Below, in pieces: positions 23,643 through 32,342 of a DNA stretch of 43,963 bases. The translations under genes were made by a program, and so were the position numbers. The notes beneath the pieces were generated by a model. The model made no database searches. It was not told the DNA's origin and saw nothing but the letters and a program-made list of their open reading frames with translations. Source of the DNA: Clostridia bacterium. GTDB taxonomy: Bacteria > Bacillota > Clostridia > Christensenellales > Pumilibacteraceae. How positions within the stretch are numbered: the stretch's first letter is position 1; every line of letters begins with the position of its first letter. Location of the stretch: NCBI GenBank assembly GCA_022791055.1, contig JAAVYI010000025.1, forward strand, positions 1 through 43,963. Reading direction: 5' to 3'.

Positions 23643-26279
23643 ATGAAAAAAACGATCGCATTTTTGATTTTTATATGTCTTGCCGCCATGTCGGTATTCA
23701 GCGGCTGTGCGCCTACGCAATATGCGCCTATAGTGTCGACAGACGCGTTGGAAAATTTCGAAGCGCCCGATTACGGCGTAACGTATTACGACAACTATCA
23801 ATACAATGCGTATTACAACCCGGAAGAAGCGCAAAAGCATTTGCCGGATCAGGGTGTGTACGGCTCGGGTAACGCCTTTATTCTTCGCTACAACGGCCGT
23901 TACTATATGTATATGGGGTCGTCCAACTTTGCGTCTTCGAGTCTGCCGTGTTGGGTTTCCGAGGATCTTATGGTTTGGGAGAAAGTCGACAACGGTCGGA
24001 ACACCGTAGGATTTATTGCCGAAGATCCGCGGCTTGCCTTTGCGTATCCGCCGTGCGTTCGGCAGTATAACAATCGCTTTTATATGTACCTCTACATTAA
24101 AAACGATGTTATCGAGCAAGGCAACTATATTCTCGTTGCCGACTCGCCGATCGGGCCTTTTGAATTTGTGACCGACGACGGCGGCGAACTGCTTTGCTAT
24201 ACGATTGCGGCGACTGCCACCAATATCGATGCCGACATTTTCATAGACGATAACGAAGACGTTTATTTTATGAGCGCGCATCAAGACAACTACTTTACGG
24301 GAATCCGCGCTTTTAAAATGCCGACCATGGACAGAGTTGCCTATGACGACGACAATTATATCAATATTGCGGAAAGCTCGGTGGGCGGATGGACGGAAGG
24401 CAACGGATTCTTTAAGAGAAACGGCAACTACTATCTGATGTATACAGGTTCGAATATCCTAAGTCCCGGCTATCTTACGCACTATTCTACGGCAATCGGC
24501 GACGGTTGGAAAAATGCGTTCGGCACGGAAGACCGCGTGAATGCGCAAGGATTCGAGCAGGGCATAGATTGGCCGATGGGCTGTGAAACCGATCCCGAAT
24601 TTTATTCGCTGGGACACGCGACTTCGGTACTCGGTCCGGATATGGACGGCTTGTATTATCACTATTTCAGTGTCAATTCCTCCGGGCCGAACTGTACGTT
24701 TGCCATCGACAGACTGATCTTCAACGGCACCGGCATGGACGCGGCGCAGACACAGTACCGGTCGGTAACGCCGAAACGGCCGCAAATTTACAGCTACGAT
24801 CCGCTTGGCGACAGTCGGTTTACGGCGTCGGACGGCCGGCTGCTGTCTAACGATAGCACCAATACGGTCTTCACCGCCGAATTTAACTTTGTGGGCGACA
24901 CGGAAAGCGTGTTTGCCTATCGGGACGAAAACAATTATTGGTCGGTCGGGGTGGATATAGCGGCGAAAAAAGTATGTCTTTTCGAGACGGTAAACGGCGT
25001 AAAAAGCGAACGGGCAACCGGCAGCATTGTGCGCGCATACGACGCGCCCAACCTTCTTAAGACGGTGCGGGTTGCCTATGCGGACGGGTTACTCGACGTT
25101 TATTTCGACGATTTGCTCAAAATCGAAAATTTTGCCGCAACCGTTTCGGCAGGAAAATTCGGCTATATGTATGCAAGCGAAAGCAATGTTTCGTTCGGCT
25201 ATACGGCAGCATCTGCCGTCGCAAAGGGCTTAAGCGACAAAGTAGAGCCGAAACTGTCGTATATCAACATCGGTGCGGAAAGCTATTTGCCGCAAGGCGT
25301 ATATGACGGACACGGCTCCGTTTTACGGCAGGGCAGCGGCTATGCCGTCGTCGACGCCGACGAATACAACGGCGCGCATATCGGTTTGGGCAAAATGTGT
25401 CTTACAAATGCGGGGGATACGGCTACCTATCTCGTCGATTTCAAAACCGGTCGGACCGGCGGCGGGAGCGGTTATTACGCATTGCACATGACGATGAACA
25501 AGCAAAACGGCGGCAAGCAGATCGGCGTTCGCGTGGACGGCGGCCAAATGTTCGTTGTTACGCTTCCGCAAGTCGATCCGACAAACGGAGAGGCGCTTAT
25601 TAAGACGTATGTAACCGATATTCCCGTAGCGGCCGGCGTTCATCAGATCTCGTTCACATGTTTGGGAGACGGGGTGGAGTTCCACTCGTTTACGTTTACC
25701 GAAAGTTCGAGCGAAAAATTTTCGTATGAACAGTCGCTCGAATCCGCGCCCGCAAACGGTATGGAGCAGCGCACGCTTTGGCGCTTTCAAAAACAGGACG
25801 GCGACGAGAAGGCGTCGCTTGTATCGAGAGAGGGTGCGCGGTCGTTGGTGTATTTCGGCGGCAAGAGTCTTGTGAACTATACGGTCGAATGCGACTTCCG
25901 CATCAATACCGACAGCGCCTATACGGCCGGCTTTATCATCGGCGGCAACCGATACTCCGATTCGGCGTATGTGACCGAAGATTATCGGTATATACAGGGA
26001 TATTACGTATCGTTTACAAAAAGAGCCGCTAAGATTGAAAAGCTCAACTACACACACACCGACAGCAATGCGGCGGCGGAGCGCGTCTCGCTGGAAATCG
26101 GCGCATGGAATCATGTCAAAATCACGGTGCAGGGAAGCACGCTTTCGGTAGAGATCGTCGGTGGCGGTCGGAACACAACTCTCACATTTACCGACAGCAT
26201 TGCGTTCGGCGGCGGCCGATTCGGTTTCTATTCTTCGGGCGCGTCCGCCTCGTATCGCAACCTTAGGATAACAGGGTAG
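23643..26279 (+). CDS. GH43-like lipoprotein lacking the catalytic base Asp
   Basis: An 878-residue lipoprotein: signal peptide with lipobox Phe-Ser-Gly-Cys (Cys22), a five-bladed GH43-type domain (~65-370), then two or three beta-sandwich domains. GH43 hallmarks are Phe-Ile-Leu-Arg-Tyr-Asn-Gly-Arg-Tyr-Tyr-Met-Tyr, Ile-Asp-Ala-Asp-Ile-Phe-Ile-Asp-Asp-Asn (transition-state Asp) and Gly-Trp-Thr-Glu-Gly (acid Glu). Where relatives have Gly-Asp-Pro-Phe, this protein has Gly-Asn-Ala-Phe (Asn77), so the general base is missing. The Ala-Pro-Glu motif is also changed to Pro-Pro-Cys. It may be a glycan-binding protein rather than a hydrolase. GGAGG precedes the ATG, 12 bases after the CBM9-like gene. 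Confidence 0.8.
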   Translation: MKKTIAFLIFICLAAMSVFSGCAPTQYAPIVSTDALENFEAPDYGVTYYDNYQYNAYYNPEEAQKHLPDQGVYGSGNAFILRYNGRYYMYMGSSNFASSSLPCWVSEDLMVWEKVDNGRNTVGFIAEDPRLAFAYPPCVRQYNNRFYMYLYIKNDVIEQGNYILVADSPIGPFEFVTDDGGELLCYTIAATATNIDADIFIDDNEDVYFMSAHQDNYFTGIRAFKMPTMDRVAYDDDNYINIAESSVGGWTEGNGFFKRNGNYYLMYTGSNILSPGYLTHYSTAIGDGWKNAFGTEDRVNAQGFEQGIDWPMGCETDPEFYSLGHATSVLGPDMDGLYYHYFSVNSSGPNCTFAIDRLIFNGTGMDAAQTQYRSVTPKRPQIYSYDPLGDSRFTASDGRLLSNDSTNTVFTAEFNFVGDTESVFAYRDENNYWSVGVDIAAKKVCLFETVNGVKSERATGSIVRAYDAPNLLKTVRVAYADGLLDVYFDDLLKIENFAATVSAGKFGYMYASESNVSFGYTAASAVAKGLSDKVEPKLSYINIGAESYLPQGVYDGHGSVLRQGSGYAVVDADEYNGAHIGLGKMCLTNAGDTATYLVDFKTGRTGGGSGYYALHMTMNKQNGGKQIGVRVDGGQMFVVTLPQVDPTNGEALIKTYVTDIPVAAGVHQISFTCLGDGVEFHSFTFTESSSEKFSYEQSLESAPANGMEQRTLWRFQKQDGDEKASLVSREGARSLVYFGGKSLVNYTVECDFRINTDSAYTAGFIIGGNRYSDSAYVTEDYRYIQGYYVSFTKRAAKIEKLNYTHTDSNAAAERVSLEIGAWNHVKITVQGSTLSVEIVGGGRNTTLTFTDSIAFGGGRFGFYSSGASASYRNLRITG

Positions 26280-26283
26280 ACGC

Positions 26284-27174
26284 ATGGAAAAAACTTTGGT
26301 CATTTTACAGCAGGATTTCGGCGAAGAATGGATCGCGCCGCTTGTAAACAGCGGTGTCACACGGGTCGGACTACATGTCAACCCGTTTGACGCATCGGTG
26401 GAAGCGTTTTTAGAGTCGCTGGACGGCCTGCGCGGCGTTATCGACGCATTGGAAGAGAAAGGCATTGTAACGGAGTACTACCTCCATGTCGTCGGCTATC
26501 TTCTGCCGCGCGTATTATTTGCCGAGGCACCCGCGCTGTTTCGCATGGATGCGAACGGACGGCGGGTCGACGACTACAACGGTTGTCCTTCCAATGCGCG
26601 CACGCTCGACATAATAGCCGAACAGGCTGCGCGGTTGGCCGCTCGACTGGGACAGCGCTCGCATCGGTACCATTTGTGGCAAGACGACGATCTCGGCGGC
26701 GACATTTCCTGCCGTTGCGTTGCCTGTAAAGCGCTTACGCCTTCTAAGCAAAATTTGATATTGGCGCAGGCGATCCTGCGCGGCTTACGGGCTTACGATT
26801 CGGAAGCGGAAATTTCGCTGCTCGTGTACGGGGAAACAGATCCGGATATAGAGCCGCAGGACGGCATTTTCGTCGAGTTCGCACCGTTTAGACGGGATCA
26901 CGGACGGCCGATGCTATGCGGCGAGAAAAATCGGGCGTACCGACTTCGGTTGGAAGGATTGCTGAAAAAATTCCCCGCGGACAAAATCGAGGTACTCGAA
27001 TACTTTCTGAGCTACGATTATGCGGGATTTTGCAGGGACGGACGCGCTGAACAGGATATGGAATATTATCGGTCTCTCGGAATACAACGGCTATCTTCGT
27101 TTGCCGTATTTCCGCAGGAAAAGTACGTGCAGACGCACGGATTCGACGGCATATATAAATTTTTTGCAATATAG
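26284..27174 (+). CDS. DUF4838 domain protein (first of two)
   Basis: A 296-residue cytosolic protein without a signal peptide. It has the DUF4838 pattern: Tyr-Leu-Leu-Pro-Arg-Val-Leu-Phe, a Cys-Pro-Ser-Asn motif, His-Leu-Trp-Gln-Asp-Asp and the cysteine cluster Cys-Arg-Cys-Val-Ala-Cys, then Phe-Val-Glu-Phe-Ala-Pro. DUF4838 proteins resemble glycoside hydrolase TIM barrels and occur in glycan-degradation loci, but their reaction is not established as far as I know. It is a diverged paralogue of the next gene and lies four bases after the GH43-like gene. It probably acts on the sugar after import (inference). Confidence 0.75.
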   Translation: MEKTLVILQQDFGEEWIAPLVNSGVTRVGLHVNPFDASVEAFLESLDGLRGVIDALEEKGIVTEYYLHVVGYLLPRVLFAEAPALFRMDANGRRVDDYNGCPSNARTLDIIAEQAARLAARLGQRSHRYHLWQDDDLGGDISCRCVACKALTPSKQNLILAQAILRGLRAYDSEAEISLLVYGETDPDIEPQDGIFVEFAPFRRDHGRPMLCGEKNRAYRLRLEGLLKKFPADKIEVLEYFLSYDYAGFCRDGRAEQDMEYYRSLGIQRLSSFAVFPQEKYVQTHGFDGIYKFFAI

Positions 27175-27185
27175 GAATCAAGGTT

Positions 27186-28139
27186 ATGGCAAATAATAAC
27201 GGCGTAGTGATTATCAATCAGGACTTCTCCATCGATTGGATGGATCTTCTTTCGGAGTGCAACTTAAAGACAATCGGATTGCATTCTCTGTACAGTACGG
27301 GCGGCCTCGACGGTCACTTAAATTGGCTGCTCAACGAAAACACGCAAAAGTTGCTGGAAAAGTTCGAGAGTAACGGTTTTACGATCGAGCATCAGCTTCA
27401 CGCGGTAGATTGGCTTTTGCCGCGGTCGCTTTTTAAGGTATATCCGGAGTGGTTTCGTCAAAACGATGCAGGTGAGCGCAGTCCCGACTGGAATTTGTGT
27501 GTCAGCAATGCGGACGCACTGTCTTTTGTCGAGACGTCTGCGTATAAGTTGGCGTTGTTGCTCAACCAAAAATCCCACCGCTATTATATTTGGAGCGACG
27601 ACTGCCCTAACAGTATATGCAAGTGCGAGTCGTGCCGCGCTTTAAGCGGCGCGGATCAAAATATGATTATTATGAAGCATGTATTAAAAGGGCTGAAACG
27701 GTTTGATAAAGCCGCCAAACTGAGCGTGCTTTCCTACCAGGATTCGCTTGGGTTGCCGTCGATACCGCCGGACAAAGATATGTTTTTGGAATTTGCGCCG
27801 GTGGACAGAAATCATTTTACCCCGATCGACGGCGATGACGAATCCAACGTGCGCAACCGAAACGTTTTGGAGGATTTACTGAAGGTATTTCCGGCCGCCT
27901 CGACGCATATTTTGGAATACTATCTCGACGTATCTTTGTTTTGCAAATGGAAAAGAGAAGACGCGCGCGCGCTCAACCTCGATGAAAAAGTTTTGCGCCG
28001 CGACGCGATCTATTACAAGAGCCTCGGCGTAGAGGGCATGACGACGTTTACCGGCTTTATCGACAAGAATTGGCGTCGCAAGTACGGCGACGATGATATC
28101 AAAACATATGCAAAAACCGTGAATGAAGTTTTCGGGTAA
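27186..28139 (+). CDS. DUF4838 domain protein (second of two)
   Basis: A 317-residue cytosolic paralogue of the preceding protein. Shared landmarks in the same order: Trp-Leu-Leu-Pro-Arg-Ser-Leu-Phe, Pro-Glu-Trp-Phe-Arg, Asn-Leu-Cys-Val-Ser-Asn, Tyr-Ile-Trp-Ser-Asp-Asp, Cys-Lys-Cys-Glu-Ser-Cys and Phe-Leu-Glu-Phe-Ala-Pro-Val-Asp-Arg. It keeps the canonical residues better than the first copy. It is the last gene of the operon and is followed by a strong terminator. The Cys-x-Cys-x2-Cys set could bind a metal. Confidence 0.78.
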   Translation: MANNNGVVIINQDFSIDWMDLLSECNLKTIGLHSLYSTGGLDGHLNWLLNENTQKLLEKFESNGFTIEHQLHAVDWLLPRSLFKVYPEWFRQNDAGERSPDWNLCVSNADALSFVETSAYKLALLLNQKSHRYYIWSDDCPNSICKCESCRALSGADQNMIIMKHVLKGLKRFDKAAKLSVLSYQDSLGLPSIPPDKDMFLEFAPVDRNHFTPIDGDDESNVRNRNVLEDLLKVFPAASTHILEYYLDVSLFCKWKREDARALNLDEKVLRRDAIYYKSLGVEGMTTFTGFIDKNWRRKYGDDDIKTYAKTVNEVFG

Positions 28140-28156
28140 GTCCGAATTGCTTGTAT

Positions 28157-28195
28157 AAAAAAGAGAGTCTTGCCGAAAAAAGCGACTCTCTTTTT
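28157..28195 (+). terminator. Terminator of the glycan-uptake operon
   Basis: A 12-bp stem (AAAAGAGAGTC against GACTCTCTTTT) with a 14-nt loop and a run of T. Confidence 0.88.
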
Positions 28196-28217
28196 GTAAT
28201 GCTACTATGAGAATTTG

Positions 28218-29003
28218 TTACGGGTTGTCGGTTTGCTCGCAGTCGCAATGTGTATCTTGGGGCGAATCCGATCTGCCTAAAGCCGATCGCAGCAAGGCGT
28301 ACAGACAGCGGCCTGCGTTGCGCACATTGCGGCGGATACGGAAATATTCGATTGCCAACAGGACGAATAAAAGTGCAGTCGAGCCGACGAGCAACAGGAA
28401 CCACCATTTCAGCGGTGTGCCGGGTACGCACGGCGCGTCGATGTACATGGCCTCGCTCTGTTTACAAACGTCGAGCAGAAAAAGACCGTACAAGGTATAA
28501 AGGCCGATTCCGATAGGATAGTATTTCCAGCCGCGGATCGACGGCGAAAAATGCTTGCATTGCAGGAGCAGTACCGAAAGCAGTAGCGCAATTGCGTGGT
28601 GCAGCAAGCCGGAGATCGTAGGCAAGAAGAAAAAGGAGGTCGCTTGTCCCAAAAAGTTGGGATATACAAGCGCAGCAATGCCGCCGACAAGGGCTACATA
28701 GACGAGCAAATGCAACAGTTTCGCGTGCGGTCGTCCAAGTAAGACCGTAAGCGCAAGCAGTAAACTTGTTACGCCGCAATAGGAGTTGGGCAATAGCTGT
28801 ACGGCGTCCCGATGCCATACGGCAAGAGAAATCCGATTGAGCACGACAAGGATCAGCAAAGACAGCGCCGTACATTTCAAAAACACGGTTTTTCGTTTGT
28901 CCGTCGTCATACCGTACTGTACGATGAGTACGGCGGCAACCGCTATACAAAGAAATACTGCCAAAAAAGTCAAATGCTGCCAGCCGAATACTTTGGGCGC
29001 CAT
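28218..29003 (-). CDS. YwaF-like (TIGR02206) multi-pass membrane protein
   Basis: A 261-residue integral membrane protein with about seven hydrophobic helices and a Cys/Asp-rich hydrophilic tail. The arrangement Leu-Pro-Asn-Ser-Tyr-Cys-Gly-Val in one loop and Leu-His-His-Ala-Ile-Ala-Leu-Leu in a later helix resembles the YwaF/TIGR02206 family, whose function is unknown. The ATG at 29003 follows a GGAGAG site. It is convergent with the glycan operon and not obviously linked to it. Confidence 0.6.
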   Translation of the reverse strand: MAPKVFGWQHLTFLAVFLCIAVAAVLIVQYGMTTDKRKTVFLKCTALSLLILVVLNRISLAVWHRDAVQLLPNSYCGVTSLLLALTVLLGRPHAKLLHLLVYVALVGGIAALVYPNFLGQATSFFFLPTISGLLHHAIALLLSVLLLQCKHFSPSIRGWKYYPIGIGLYTLYGLFLLDVCKQSEAMYIDAPCVPGTPLKWWFLLLVGSTALLFVLLAIEYFRIRRNVRNAGRCLYALLRSALGRSDSPQDTHCDCEQTDNP

Positions 29004-29297
29004 CTCATTCTCTCCGAATCGATTCGATCGCTTTCAGTATACCGCATTTCGAAAAAAATTGCAATCGAATCGAGCTTCTTGCTTGACGAGACCCGGCAAT
29101 GCGCAAACGGCTACCCGAATTTCCGCGCCGGTTTTTACATTTACGGGAGCCATGGACGCGCCATAAACGAAAGGCTATATTACAGATTAACGTAAAAAAC
29201 GCGCAAGAAAGAGATAGGGAACAAGGAACGCCGCGGGCGAACGTTCGCAGCTGTTTTTGTTTCGGCACGGTACGGCAAAATTCGGTAGGCGAATCGA
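29004..29297. other. Intergenic region, no gene seen
   Basis: About 300 bp with no ORF carrying start signals. A perfect 12-bp palindrome (GCGAACGTTCGC, near 29237-29248) is followed by T-rich sequence and might be a weak terminator or a protein-binding site. Confidence 0.4.
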
Positions 29298-29327
29298 TTG
29301 TGTTCGCGCGCCGAAATGTGTTATAAT
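29298..29327 (+). promoter_or_regulatory. Promoter of the metal exporter-PflX operon
   Basis: TTGTGT (29298-29303) and a perfect TATAAT (29322-29327), spacer 18 bp. Confidence 0.6.
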
Positions 29328-29358
29328 GAAAGTACTGTATTTTTAGGGTGCGTGTTTC

Positions 29359-30294
29359 GTGTGGGATGTTGTGCTTGACGCGCTGCTCGATACGCTCAAA
29401 CTGTTGCCGCTGCTGCTGGCCGCGCATGTGGTCATCGAAGTGTTCGAGTATACCGCCGCGTCGAAAATACAAGTCAATAAGGTGCTCAAAAGCCGCCTGG
29501 CGCCGCTCATCGGGACGGGGCTGGGCGTCATTCCGCAATGCGGTTTTTCGGTGGTCGCAACCAACCTGTACGCCCGCCGCGCGATCAACCTCGGCACGCT
29601 GTTGGCCGTCTATATCGCTACGTCCGACGAGGCGGTCCCGATCTTGCTGTCCGACCCCGCGTCGGCGATCAAACTGTTGCCGCTACTGGGTATCAAGATC
29701 GTCATGGCGCTGTCGGCCGGCTACGGGATCAATTTACTGTTGCGAAAACGCACGTTAAGCGACGTGCACGATCTGCCTGTCGAGTACGGCTGCCACGGCC
29801 ACGCGCTCACGCACGCCGACGAGGAGACGGCGGCCGACTGTGCGGACGCGACCGAACCCGAACCGGCGGCAACCAAACGCCGTTTCGATTGGCGCGCGTT
29901 CGTGTTGCATCCCGTGTTGCACACGCTGACCGTCGCGGCCTATATCCTCATCGTCAATTTTCTGTTCGGCACAGCCGTGTACTATATACGCGAAGAGCGG
30001 CTGCTCGAATTTATGGGCAGCATTCGTTACTTGCAACCGGTACTGGCCGCGTTGGTCGGCTTGATCCCCAACTGCGCCTCGAGCGTGGCAATCACGCGCA
30101 TGTTCGCGCTCGGCGGGCTGAATTTGGGCGCGGCGGTGGCCGGGCTTGCCGTCAATGCCGGTCTGGGCTTTGCCGTATTGTTTAAGGAAAACAAACATAT
30201 CAAAGAAAATATTTTGATCGTCGTCGGCCTCTACGTGTTCGCCGTAGCGGCGGGTATGCTGGTCACGCTGATCGGCGCATGGTGGGGCGTATGA
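29359..30294 (+). CDS. ArsP_2-type putative heavy-metal exporter
   Basis: A 311-residue membrane protein with about eight to ten helices in two repeated halves. The first half carries Ile-Pro-Gln-Cys-Gly-Phe-Ser and the second Ile-Pro-Asn-Cys-Ala-Ser-Ser, each on a helix; this pair of conserved Cys is characteristic of the 10TM putative metal exporter family (PF11449), often annotated as a manganese transporter. The central loop is rich in His, Asp and Glu and might bind metal. It starts with GTG and has only a weak AGGGTG site. It overlaps the next gene. Confidence 0.75.
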   Translation: MWDVVLDALLDTLKLLPLLLAAHVVIEVFEYTAASKIQVNKVLKSRLAPLIGTGLGVIPQCGFSVVATNLYARRAINLGTLLAVYIATSDEAVPILLSDPASAIKLLPLLGIKIVMALSAGYGINLLLRKRTLSDVHDLPVEYGCHGHALTHADEETAADCADATEPEPAATKRRFDWRAFVLHPVLHTLTVAAYILIVNFLFGTAVYYIREERLLEFMGSIRYLQPVLAALVGLIPNCASSVAITRMFALGGLNLGAAVAGLAVNAGLGFAVLFKENKHIKENILIVVGLYVFAVAAGMLVTLIGAWWGV

Positions 30295-31154
30295 CGTGCC
30301 GCCTATGTCCCCGTAACTGCGGCGACCGTGCGCGCGGCTTTTGCGGGCAGGGCGCGGCGGCCGCCGTTGCACTCGTCGAGGGCAAGCCGTACATGTTGCA
30401 CCGATTCGAGGAGCCTGTGATCGCGGGGACGCGCGGCAGCGGCGCGATCTTTTTCGTCGGTTGCAACTTGCGTTGCGTGTATTGCCAAAATGCCGACATC
30501 AGCCGCGGCGACGGCGCGTCGGTCACGCTCGACGAAGTCGCTTTAAGCGCGCTGTTTTCAGAGGCGGCCGCCGTCGGCGACACGCTGTCGCTGGTGACTG
30601 CGGCGCATTTTATAGCGCCGGTCTCCCGCGCGTTGCGGGCCGTGCGGGACAAGTTGCGCGTGCCCGTCGTGTACAACTCGAGCGGTTACGAATCGGTTTC
30701 CTCGCTGCGACTGCTCGACGGGCTTATCGACGTCTATCTGCCCGACTTCAAACACGTCGACGCGCAGCGCGCGGCGCGCTACAGCCATGCCGCCGACTAC
30801 CCGCAAGTCGCGCGGGCGGCGATTGCCGAAATGTACAGACAAGTCGGCGCAGCAAAGGTGCGGGACGGCCTGTTGCGGCGCGGTATGCTCGTGCGGCACT
30901 TGGTGTTGCCCGGCGGCAGAGAAGAGGGCGCGGCCGTCATGCGCGAGATCGCGGCCTTAGCGCCGGGCGCGCTCGTCAGCGTCATGCGGCAGTACACGCC
31001 GGCGTTTTGTCCCGACGCCTATCCGGAACTTAAGCGCCGCGTGACGTCGTTTGAATACGCGACCGTCGTCAACGAGGCGGCGCGGTTGCAGTTAGGCGGC
31101 TTTATGCAAGGGAAGGGCTGCGAAAGCAAAGCGTTCACGCCCGCATTCGATTGA
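30291..31154 (+). CDS. PflX-type radical SAM protein
   Basis: A 287-residue cytosolic radical SAM protein. The N-terminus has a Cys-x2-Cys-x3-Cys pattern (Cys3, Cys6, Cys10) with Cys-Pro-Arg-Asn-Cys-Gly. The radical SAM cluster motif is Cys-Asn-Leu-Arg-Cys-Val-Tyr-Cys (Cys58, 62, 65) after Gly-Ser-Gly-Ala-Ile-Phe-Phe. Glu-Glu-Pro-Val-Ile-Ala-Gly matches the PflX (COG1313) family, related to pyruvate formate-lyase activases; the substrate is unknown. The start ATG overlaps the exporter stop as ATGA, so the two genes are translationally coupled. An in-frame ATG at 30279 lies inside the exporter and is less likely. Confidence 0.85.
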   Translation: MTCRLCPRNCGDRARGFCGQGAAAAVALVEGKPYMLHRFEEPVIAGTRGSGAIFFVGCNLRCVYCQNADISRGDGASVTLDEVALSALFSEAAAVGDTLSLVTAAHFIAPVSRALRAVRDKLRVPVVYNSSGYESVSSLRLLDGLIDVYLPDFKHVDAQRAARYSHAADYPQVARAAIAEMYRQVGAAKVRDGLLRRGMLVRHLVLPGGREEGAAVMREIAALAPGALVSVMRQYTPAFCPDAYPELKRRVTSFEYATVVNEAARLQLGGFMQGKGCESKAFTPAFD

Positions 31155-31179
31155 CAAAGCGCGTGAATGGGCGTATAAT
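31151..31179 (+). promoter_or_regulatory. Promoter of the CaCA antiporter gene
   Basis: Perfect TTGACA (31151-31156) and TATAAT (31174-31179) with a 17-bp spacer; the -35 box overlaps the stop codon of the pflX-like gene. Confidence 0.85.
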
Positions 31180-31223
31180 AGTCGGAAACAGCGAGCCACG
31201 GAACTCGCGCAAAAGAGGATAGC

Positions 31224-32207
31224 ATGTATTACGCGTTGTACGTTTTACTGGCAGCCGCAGTCGTTTTCGTTTCGATCAAATTGGCCGACTACGTCGATCT
31301 GCTGGATAAAAAGACCAAAATATCGGGCGCGGTGATCGGCGGCATCATGTTGGCGGCGGTCACTTCTTTGCCCGAACTGTTTACCAGTATTACTGCGGTC
31401 ACGATCGTGCGCCAACCGGGACTGGTCATCGGCAATATTTTGGGTAGCAATCTTTTCAACGTTGCCGCGCTCGGTTTGGTGCTGCTGCTTTTTATCCGCA
31501 GCTTTCATGCCACCGCAGTCAGCCGCTATCATTTGGTCGCCGTGGCGGGAACGCTCGTCATGTTCGGACTGGTCGCCGCCGCAATGTTTGCCGACGAGCC
31601 GAAACTCGGTTGGGTCAGCATGGTCTCGCCGATCATGCTGGTCGTGTACGCGCTCTTTATTTGGAAGATGCCCAAGGTCGAGGAGAGCGGCGGCGCAGAA
31701 GTCGAAAGCCCTCTGACCGTCAAGCAGATCGTCGTGCGCTTTGTCATTGCGGCCGTCGTTTTGATCGGCGCGAGCATTGCCATTACCTACGTGTCCGACG
31801 TCGTAGCCGAATCGCTCGAACTGGGCAAAACGTTCGCGGGCGCGCTGCTGTTGGGGCTGACCACCTCGCTGCCCGAAGTGGTTTCCACCGTTGCGCTTTG
31901 CCACAAAAAGAACTTCAACGCGGCGTTCGGCAACATCTTCGGCAGCAACATGTTCAACTTCATGATCCTCGTTGTCGCCGACGTACTCAGCTTTACGCAG
32001 GGCGCGACCGACGTCTTTATTTGGGACACGCAGTCGCAGTGGCTGCTGATTTTCGGCGCGGCCGCAACGCTTGTTATGCTGACAACCTATCTTTTGAAGT
32101 CGTTTGTGAAAAAGCCGAGCCGCATCGTGTTGCCGATCACCTACGGGGTACTCAACGCCGCCGCACTCAGTTGCTATATTCTGTTTATCGCCCTTTCGTT
32201 GCTCTGA
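31224..32207 (+). CDS. Calcium/sodium antiporter-type CaCA transporter
   Basis: A 327-residue membrane protein with ten helices in two inverted halves. Each half holds an alpha repeat: Ala-Val-Thr-Ser-Leu-Pro-Glu-Leu with Gly-Asn-Ile-Leu-Gly-Ser-Asn-Leu-Phe-Asn, and Thr-Thr-Ser-Leu-Pro-Glu-Val with Gly-Asn-Ile-Phe-Gly-Ser-Asn-Met-Phe-Asn. These carry the ion-binding Glu and Asn residues of the YrbG/Na+-Ca2+ exchanger family. AGAGGA precedes the ATG. It is a single gene with its own promoter. Confidence 0.92.
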   Translation: MYYALYVLLAAAVVFVSIKLADYVDLLDKKTKISGAVIGGIMLAAVTSLPELFTSITAVTIVRQPGLVIGNILGSNLFNVAALGLVLLLFIRSFHATAVSRYHLVAVAGTLVMFGLVAAAMFADEPKLGWVSMVSPIMLVVYALFIWKMPKVEESGGAEVESPLTVKQIVVRFVIAAVVLIGASIAITYVSDVVAESLELGKTFAGALLLGLTTSLPEVVSTVALCHKKNFNAAFGNIFGSNMFNFMILVVADVLSFTQGATDVFIWDTQSQWLLIFGAAATLVMLTTYLLKSFVKKPSRIVLPITYGVLNAAALSCYILFIALSLL

Positions 32208-32213
32208 TTTCAC

Positions 32214-32233
32214 AAAAACAAGCCGCTGTTTTT
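32214..32233 (+). terminator. Weak terminator after the antiporter
   Basis: AAAAACA pairs with TGTTTTT around a six-base loop just after the stop codon. Confidence 0.4.
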
Positions 32234-32342
32234 AGTCGCTTGTCATACGCCTACCATAATTGCCCTGTATACTGTAGGTATCAAACTTACTCGATGCCGG
32301 CCTCAGACGAACCGGAGGCGGCATCGGGTAGAGGAGGGCGTT

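Noticed and set aside
25323..26465. 380-codon open frame on the minus strand
   Set aside because: Antisense to the GH43-like and DUF4838 genes, Arg-rich, no ribosome binding site.
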